Shown: positions 57,366-64,000 of the stretch, piece by piece
Layout: each line of letters opens with the position of its first letter
Numbering within the stretch: position 1 is the first letter of the stretch
From: Sequoia sempervirens
Lineage: Eukaryota; Streptophyta; Pinopsida; Cupressales; Cupressaceae
Direction: 5' to 3'
DNA length: 64,000 nt
Assembly (NCBI GenBank): GCA_007258455.2
Contig: VDFB02270651.1
Span: 698,736,217-698,800,216 of the forward strand
Position numbers and translations under genes: made by a program
Notes under the pieces: model-generated
The model's database searches: none
Seen by the model: only the letters and a program-made list of their open reading frames with translations
Told to the model about the DNA's origin: nothing

Positions 57366-58709
57366 CAAAATTGCAACTTATTGTCAAATGATGGAAGTTC
57401 AAGAGTCATGTTGTTGTATTTTGTTGGAAAATAGATTGAATTTGTTTGGTAGTGGCCTAATTAGGTAGGAATTAGATGTTAGAAGGGTTTGGGAGAGTAG
57501 GGGAGGTCAATTGAGGTTTGGGTATGATGCCCTAGATGCGAAAAGTGTGGTTTTTGAGTGAAATTAGGAGGTTTAAGGGTGTTAGTGACTGAAATTTGTT
57601 GGGGCAGAAATTTATAAAGGTGTATTAAGCATATGCAGACTTCTATAAATGTGTTTGAGGTGTTGTTTGAGTGAGATAAGTGTGGAAATGCATACTTTCA
57701 ATTAACCCCCTTATAATCTAAGCAAAATGAGGGTTACATGATTGAGTGAGTTAGATGGTGTTTACAAGGATGATATTTGTGGAATTTGGATGTTTATAGC
57801 CTGGTGAGATATTTTCCAAAGGAATCTTGGAGGAGCAACAGTTTTAAAGATGATTTGTTTTGCAAATTTGGGCTAATTGGAGCCTTGTCCGGCGTAATAG
57901 TTCAATTTCAGTGGAGTTGTTCCAAAACAAGCACATTAGGTTTTGAGATATGTTAAACAGAAGGGTAATGGGTGTCTTTCACAACTTTTTGTTTTGTGGG
58001 TTTGAGTTGATTTTGTGAGGATATTGATTCTTACTGAAGATGATTTGATACCTTTTACATGTTATTATGCTTCAATGAACATTAAGTGACATTGATTTTT
58101 ATCTAGATGATTATATTACTTTTGAATGAACAATGTAACATGAAATGAATTTCATTAAGTTGTATCCACTTTTCATTTTTGTTAACTTCTTTTGAAATAA
58201 AAATCAGCTGCACACTTCATTACATGAGTTTAAAATCCAAAATAATGTCAAATGTAAATTCATTCAATAGAGCTTGAAATCATGGGTATTCTAAAAATGT
58301 GTGTTTGATAAAAATGTATTGGTAGACATGTATGAAAAATGTGGTACAATAGAAAAGACAATTCATTTTTTGAAAAATATCCTCAAAGAAATAGATGGAT
58401 TACCAATTGTAATTCATAAGATCTATTAAAATGTTATTTCATTAATCTATAACATACATTATCAAACATAACTTTAAACAATTCCAAGATAATTATACAT
58501 TCCATCTTGAAAATTCAAAGGAGAAAGACATGCACACGAGAAACAAATTAGATCGAATACCAATTCTTATATATCAAACTGTAGAATAATTGTGTTTGTA
58601 CATATACAAATTTGGCATATGCCTACTTAGAACAAGTTTTACAAATTGTGGCATATATGCCATCTCAAAATCTATCAAACCCTAAGTACATGTCAATCTA
58701 TATCATATC
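57366..58709. other. No gene recognised
   Basis: Spacer between the tandem array and the 3' end of the second gene. It is AT-rich, with no domain and no repeat seen. Confidence 0.45.
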
Positions 58710-60795
58710 CTAATCTTGTGATGGACCATCAAAATAAAGCCTCCTCGAAGAAGTTAGATGCTCTGCAGTTTCCTACACAATAACATTTCAAACTGCTAAT
58801 TAGATTATGTGAATGGTTGACAAGATAGACTAGTAAATAGAAACTTATATACCATCATTTATAAATTACAAATTTAACATCAAAATTAGTATACATGTAC
58901 TATATTATATCAATAATGCAATTCTTGTTTACCTCTAATCTTTCCCTCTTTTCTACAAGACGTTTTGCATATGATTGTCCCCTAGGACAATCATGAGTCC
59001 TCCTATAAAGTAATGGTCTCTCACTCATCACAATGTTGGGTCGAACAGAGGACTATAGCAGATAAAATAAAAATGATACAAATTAAAATATATTTTTTGA
59101 TAAATAATCATATCTACTAATCACATATATACTCCTATCTAAACGTAAATGATCTGCAATATAAAATAAACACATACCTATTGTGATGAGCTATGACACT
59201 GGATGGGCTCATAGTGGATGGATCAGCTAAGATGCTTTCCTACATAAAAAATGACAAGAATGTAAATGCACATGCACATATAATTATAATGTTGACAATA
59301 AAAAAGATATATACATGTTGTGCAACTTCATCCAATGGGTCAGACTCGGTCAACAATGTTGTATAAGAACTAGGTTGTTGCATAAAAAGACAAGATTACA
59401 TTAGACTATCAATATATGTAGTACATGTATTTAAACATATTAGATTTCAAAGATTAACATCTAAAATAACAATTTAAATTATTTACCATGTACTAATTGT
59501 CTAAGGTAAATGAAATGGCAGTATGCATAGCTTGCTACACTTCCGAACTGCTCCTCTGACAACAATTGTTAAATATTCCAACACATAAACATATATTAGT
59601 ACAAATATCCTTCATAAAATATGAAATAATTTACATAAAACACACTATGAAATTACTTTAAGACTTACTGGTGCTCCAATATCATCCTTGGCAGCCGATT
59701 TCTCTCTTGCAAATGCTCCACCCCATGCTCTATCAACTCCTACATTTGGCATATCATGAACCTCTAAGTCAAATGTGTCTATGGGAGCCTCAGTGGACCA
59801 TTAGAGAGGATCGAAACATAAATTGTTGCACGTCATGCAACAATGAGGCACAAAAATATGTCCCAAAGAGGACAGTGTACTAGACGGAGTTGATGGATGT
59901 GTACTAGTGCGAGCTGTTGTAGTAGGTGCACCACCATCATGTTGGGATGTATTAGGTGCAACACCACTGTGATGGGATGCACCATCAACTGGATGCACAA
60001 CATGATGGCTTTGCCTCACTAAATGATCACTCAATGAATGCAATGCATAAATGCTCACAATCCCTGCATCTACAACAATCTCTAGGTAAGGTAGTGGAGT
60101 CAGAGCAACAATAGGTGGAGGAGGACGAACCAGGGTGACTCGATGTTCCCTAGGCCTATCCTATGGAATCCCTCTACCAACACCCTGGAAATATTGCATG
60201 TCAAAGTAATTGACATGTTTCCCCAACACAAACTCAACATATAATTTTCAGAGAAAATATTTAGGGACATCAAGGTTGTTGTTGGGTGGTTTATCGAAAA
60301 CCATCCACCGTCTCCAAAAATTATCCAATATTCCTCTATGGGTGCACCATTTAATTGAAAATTTTGGATTTTTCACATTAATAGGTTGTCCAGTTCTTTG
60401 ATCTATGAATAACTAGGCTAATTATCCTTTTTCAATATCAAGAGCCTTCACCTCATCATACAATAACCCATCAGCATAAAATTGTCTTTGTTGCTCTCAC
60501 CATTGTGCAAATCTATTATATGCTAAATTGCCAAAGTTCAAACATTTACAATGATTGTTTCCAAAGTGTTTTTCATATCTAATAGTTCATTGAGTGTTTC
60601 ATAGATTTGGCATGCTTTTCTTAATTGATCTAAATTCCTATTAATAGACTCATGTATTGTTGGCATATTTTCATTCAGAAACAATGGTTCCGGTGGAGGA
60701 TGTGGAGGGTATTCATTATCCACAGGATTAAAGTTTTCATTTTGTGCGGGAGGGTTTTAATTTTGTGCAAGGTTTGGATTTTCATTTTGATCCAT
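58710..60795 (-). pseudogene. Second gene of outer element, multi-exon, unknown function
   Basis: The ATG at 60795 opens MDQNENPNLAQ, with an in-frame TAA at 60757, then DNEYPPHPPPEPLFLNEN and INRNLDQLRKACQIYETLNE. Further blocks match the inner copy: ADGLLYDEVKALD, IKWCTHRGILDNFW, MVFDKPPNNNLDVP, VNYFD, GVGRGIP and a Cys cluster HIFVPHCC. Small exons follow, including 58933-59052 (HDCPRGQSYAKRLVEKRERLE-type, basic) and a last exon 58710-58772 of 63 nt ending SSRRLYFDGPSQD and TAG. Exon edges carry GT/AG signals. Stops and at least one frameshift break the main exon. The conserved last-exon length and basic penultimate exon argue for a real gene in the ancestral element. Confidence 0.65.
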
Positions 60796-61073
60796 TTTTA
60801 ACCTATTAATTGATAAAAAAATTTAAAATTAACAATGGTTTTAATCTAATAAAAAACCTATCAAATATACCCTATTTTTGACTAAAATTAAAAAAAGAGA
60901 AGCAAAATGAATATAAAATGTATAAAAATTGAAAAAATCAAACATACCCTACAAATTTGGTGATTTTTTTGTAATTTTAGCTCCCCAAAATGGATATCTG
61001 AGTCACTCTTTTAACCCACGCACACGCTAGTAAAAATACTGATGAAAAGATATAACTTTCAAGTTTTTTTTGT

Positions 61074-61107
61074 CTCTATATAATACAGGAAACAGATACC
61101 CGTTTCC
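61074..61107 (-). promoter_or_regulatory. Promoter of second gene, outer element
   Basis: On the minus strand AAACGGGTATCTGTTT (61105-61090) is followed by TATA-like GTATTATATAGAG (61086-61074). A further motif AATGGATATCTGAG lies at 60988-61001, downstream of the TATA-like box. Confidence 0.55.
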
Positions 61108-61159
61108 TTATTTACAATTTTTTAAAGAAATGGTCAGGTCCATGACCCGACCATATTGT

Positions 61160-61430
61160 TTTTTTTAAATATCGATTATTATAATATATATTATATTATA
61201 TTATAATATAATATATATTACATTAATTTTAATATAATACATATTATTATATATAATATATATTATATTATTTATAATATAATATATATAATATATTATA
61301 TATATTAGAATAATATCAATATATAATATAAAATAATATTATATTATATTATATAATATGACCTCTCGTTGTTTTTTTAATTATAACTCAAATAACGGAT
61401 ATACGTTCTAGGATTTACCAACCTGACCAT
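61160..61430. repeat. AT microsatellite with one motif copy
   Basis: TATATTATAATATAT-type repeat, with AACGGATATACGTT at 61394-61407 near its end. A similar AT repeat continues at 61665-61800 beyond the SINE. Confidence 0.85.
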
Positions 61431-61449
61431 ATAATATCAATATAATATA

Positions 61450-61646
61450 TATATATATTTAACGAGGGGAATCGGGTGCAGCACGACCCCCCCTATAACC
61501 CCCCACCACCGGTAAACTTTTTACCGTGACCGACAGTGCTAGCGAGACACACCAACTGGTACCACGGGAGCGCCAAAGAGTCGAACCCATGGTGGGTGCC
61601 TGCGACAGGGCACACCTTAACCAACTGGGCTCAGATCGGTGCCCCT
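61450..61646 (-). mobile_element. tRNA-derived SINE with 18-bp target duplications
   Basis: On the minus strand a tRNA-like head GGGGCACCGATCTGAGCCCA leads to an A box TGGTTAAGGTG (61623-61613) and a B box GGGTTCGACTC (61588-61578), the internal RNA polymerase III promoter. A GC-rich body and a short TTAAATATAT-type tail follow. Perfect 18-bp duplications TAATATCAATATAATATA flank it (61432-61449, 61647-61664), so this is a complete insertion made by target-primed reverse transcription. GC content contrasts sharply with the surrounding AT repeat. Confidence 0.85.
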
Positions 61647-61830
61647 TAATATCAATATAATATAATAATATATTATAATATTATATTATAATATTATATA
61701 TGTATTATATTATAATAATATATAATAATACATATATTATATTATAATATTATATTATATTATATTATATTATATTATAATATAATATTATATATTATGA
61801 CCTCTCAAAGTTTTTTTTAAATTATAACAC

Positions 61831-62048
61831 AAATAACGGATATCCATTTCATATTGGCTATTTTTTTTATAATAGATATTAATTTTATAATGGATATTCG
61901 TTTTGGTTCGGTATTACCAAACTAAAACGGATATTGTACTTTGGCCTGCAAAAAGTCAAAGGCATGAATTTCATGTTTTTGGACGTGTTAAAAACACCTT
62001 TTTTTTCACATCGCCACTTTTTGGACCCCCATGATCTTGCATAGACCC
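61831..62048. repeat. Right end of outer transposon with motif cluster
   Basis: AACGGATATCCATT (61835-61848), AATGGATATTCGTTTT (from about 61889) and AAACGGATATTGTA (61924) lie within about 200 bp of the terminal repeat, then CATCGCCACTTTTTGG and the end CATGATCTTGCATAGACCC. Confidence 0.75.
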
Positions 62049-63057
62049 AGTCCATGAATCCTAACTGCCTCCTTGAAAAACAACCCAACAATGTATGAGG
62101 CATCATTTGTGCATTTATAGGGTATAAAATGAGCCATTTTGCTAAACTGGTCTACAACAACAAACACACTATCAAACCCTCTCTAGGTTTTGGGAAACCC
62201 CAACACAAAATCCATGTTGATGGATTCCCATGGCCTATTTGGAATTGGAAATGGCTGGTAAAGACCTGCATTTGTACTAGAACCCTTGGCCCTTTGGCAA
62301 ACAATACAATTTTCAACAAATTTTCTAATATCACTTTGCATCTTTGGCCAATGATAATACCTTCTTACCTGCTCCAAGGTTTTTTCCACACCAAAATGAC
62401 CCCCTAAGCTTCCACAATGCTTCTCATTAACCAGATTAGTCCTCATAGAGCATTTAGGAATACACAATTGAGCACCCTTAAATAGTAAGCCATCTTGCAT
62501 AAAGAAATCAGAATATTCTTCATGGAAAGTGCCATTGAACTAGTTACAAATAGCATAAACATCCTTGAAATCATCACCTCCTTCATACACACCTTTCAAA
62601 GCATCAATACCTACACTTTGGAGTTGAATTTCTTGAACCAACATTTTTCTTCTGTTCAAAGCATCTACCACCTTGTTTGACTACCCCTTTTTGTGTTTTA
62701 TGGTGAAAGTGTAGCTTTGTAGGTACTCCACCCACTTCACATCTCTGTGGTTGCATTTTTCTTGGTTTTTTAAGAAAATCAAAGCATGATTGTCAATAAA
62801 AACAATAAATTCCTTAGGAAGGAGATAGTGTCTCCACTTTTTCAATGATTGAACCATGGCATACAATTCCAAGTCATAAGAATAATACTTCTTCTTTTCC
62901 TCATTGAGCTTCTCACTGAAAAATACTATAGTTATACACTCTTGACTCAATACTACCCCAATTGCATACCCACTTGCATCACATTCTATTGTGAAAACCA
63001 TGATAAAATCAGACAATGCTAGGATTGGTTGTTGGGCTACTCTATTTTTTAGATATT
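62049..63057 (-). pseudogene. Ty3/gypsy polyprotein middle part: RNase H and integrase N-terminal half
   Basis: Minus strand from 63057: RNase H with ECDASGYAIGVVLSQE, YDLELYAMVQSLKKWRHYLL and IDNHALIFL, keeping the catalytic Asp, Glu and Asp. A TAG at 62681 follows KHKKG. A linker with SNKVVDALNRR and another stop leads to the integrase zinc-binding segment (HCGSLGGHFGVEKT, later CIVCQRAKG) and the first catalytic Asp in INMDFVLGFPKT. The frame then shifts and ends at HGL at 62049, where the outer DNA transposon sits. Continuation is at 28236 downwards. Confidence 0.85.
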
Positions 63058-63848
63058 GGGTATGTGCAAGATCATGATGGGCCAAAAAGTGGCGATATGA
63101 CATGTATGTGTACCTAGGGTATGTGGCTAATGACTCTTTTTTTACCCAAAATTGATGAAATGAAAAAGGTTTTTAAAGGAGATTCTCAGCTTTCCACCAA
63201 TAGAAATTATACTTTACTTTGAATTTAATAAATAATTATTATTCATTTTCTATTTGAATTACGACTAAAGTCCTGATTGATAGGCTGATTGAAAAAAATC
63301 TATAGCTCTCAAACGGTATCACATTTGTTGAATCCGAAACATGCATCACATTCTATGCTTCGCATACTATAGGATAAAAAAATGAATTTCATGAAGTTTT
63401 GACCAAGTTAAGGTGGTCAGACATACGAGTTTTTTATATTTTTTAAAATTTGTAATAAAAAATTCATAATTAATTATTTACTTGAAAAAAAAATTACAAA
63501 AAATATGCATCACATCGACATGAGTCCTCTACTTATATCTAAAATATTATAAAAAATATTATCATTTTATTGTGGTTAGGTGGTGACACCTACTTCTTTA
63601 TTTTTTCCCTAAAATTTAAGTACTACCACATTGAAATTTCAAATTTTCACCAAATAGATTTAAAAATAAAAAATAAACCTAGTAGTTTAGAAACTACATT
63701 CAATTTTCTACAGATTCTATTCTTATATATTTTTGAAATAATATAGATAACTTATTCAAATTTTTACATCAAGTTGCTTAACTCTGATTTTTCTTAATTT
63801 TTTGCCACTTAAGGGCTTGCTTTTTCCATGATGATCCTGCACATACCC
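63058..63848 (-). mobile_element. MITE-like element, copy 3 (791 bp)
   Basis: Starts GGGTATGTGCAAGATCAT and ends ATGATCCTGCACATACCC. Perfect 4-bp duplications TATT (63054-63057, 63849-63852) flank it. Removing element plus one duplication reconnects the reverse-transcriptase/RNase H junction in frame (IFQ then YLKNRVAQQP), which confirms both the ends and the duplication length. Confidence 0.93.
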
Positions 63849-64000
63849 TATTGAAATATTTTTTCTACCTCATCAGACCATACACACCTTTTCATTTTAT
63901 CCCCTTTGATTGTATCAATGATTGGAGAGAAAATGTGACTGAAATTCTTCACAAATTCTAGTTGTAAAACCTAGCTAGACCATGGAAACTTCTTACCTCA
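63849..64000 (-). pseudogene. Ty3/gypsy reverse transcriptase C-terminal part, runs off the window
   Basis: Minus strand reads EVRSFHGLARFY, then FSPIIDTIKGDKM and WSDEVEKIFQ, the thumb/connection region that follows the polymerase palm in gypsy elements (usual form EVRSFHGLASFYR). One stop is present after RFYN. The palm domain with its YxDD box would lie beyond 64000. Confidence 0.8.

Larger units (their letters stand above)
28237..62048 (+). mobile_element. Outer large DNA transposon (Sola-like family), 33.8 kb with nested insertions
   Basis: The left end GGGTATGTGCAGGATCATGG and the right end (inverted, CCATGATCTTGCATAGACCC) form terminal inverted repeats. Flanking 4-mers are AGTT (28233-28236) and AGTC (62049-62052), one mismatch in four. 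Closing the insertion puts integrase HGL and LKIVSDRD back next to each other in one frame, which independently proves the ends. Subtracting the inner 16,430-bp element leaves about 17.4 kb, and removing a MITE and a SINE leaves about 16.4 kb. Contents left to right: left arm, a small minus-strand gene, transposase (+), tandem-repeat array, second gene (-), right arm. All genes carry stops, so this copy is dead. Confidence 0.88.

Noticed and set aside
61450..61646. A true tRNA gene
   Set aside because: A and B boxes are present, but acceptor and anticodon stems do not form cleanly, a non-tRNA body follows, and 18-bp target duplications show a SINE.
28237..62048. Helitron, CACTA or Mutator assignment for the large elements
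   Set aside because: Helitrons lack inverted ends and duplications; CACTA ends start CACT(A/G) with 3-bp duplications; Mutator makes 8-11 bp. The observed ends and 4-bp duplications fit none of these.

Overview
This is a nuclear plant sequence, and probably a conifer or another large-genome gymnosperm. That inference rests on AT-rich DNA with almost no intact genes, TTTAGGG-type interstitial repeats, a leucine-rich-repeat relic with the short LP..IGNLP repeat common in plant resistance genes, and layer upon layer of decayed mobile elements. No intact host gene could be recognised. Nearly every long reading frame belongs to a transposon and carries stops or frameshifts.

Left third (1-25 kb). 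A minus-strand LTR-retroelement remnant has an LTR candidate at 6232-7430, a TGGCGCCC-type primer site at 6208-6226 and an 801-codon low-complexity ORF at 2090-4495. It is followed by a gag-like scrap (7531-7746), an LRR relic (9228-9585), a near-perfect 155-bp inverted repeat with 5S rRNA-like sequence (10909-11246), an LTR ending at 13447, and a decayed retroelement coding region (13618-15618) with polypurine tract and LTR start. A two-LTR non-autonomous element of about 6.1 kb (16503-22595) encodes only a protease-like protein. A decayed minus-strand gag lies at 24027-24902.

Right two thirds (25-64 kb). This part is one nested structure that can be read like a Russian doll. A minus-strand chromodomain-bearing Ty3/gypsy element runs from beyond 64000 to about 25-27 kb. 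Its polymerase gene is split by a 33.8-kb insertion (28237-62048) bounded by inverted ends GGGTATGTGCAGGATCAT and 4-bp target duplications (AGTT/AGTC). That insertion is a roughly 17-kb DNA transposon whose transposase gene is in turn split by a second, oppositely oriented 16.4-kb member of the same family (35229-51658), flanked by perfect TTCA duplications. Removing the inner element brings the two halves of the outer transposase back into register. Three internally deleted relatives (MITE-like, 767-791 bp; 26142, 32200, 63058) share the ends and also have 4-bp duplications.

The large elements share one architecture: a left arm, a transposase of about 1,000 codons (DDE-type motifs; best guess Sola-like because of the 4-bp duplications and DDD/E-type motifs), an array of 355-359-bp tandem repeats carrying small Cys/His ORFs, then a convergent multi-exon second gene of unknown function whose last exon is exactly 63 nt in both copies. 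A palindromic GGATATCC motif sits just upstream of the TATA-like box of all five promoters I could find in them and clusters near the ends. This transposon family, with its second gene, arrays and promoter/subterminal palindromes, is the best candidate here for a poorly described system. A tRNA-derived SINE, a copia LTR and a protease fragment are later additions. A 998-base run of N lies at 49879-50876.
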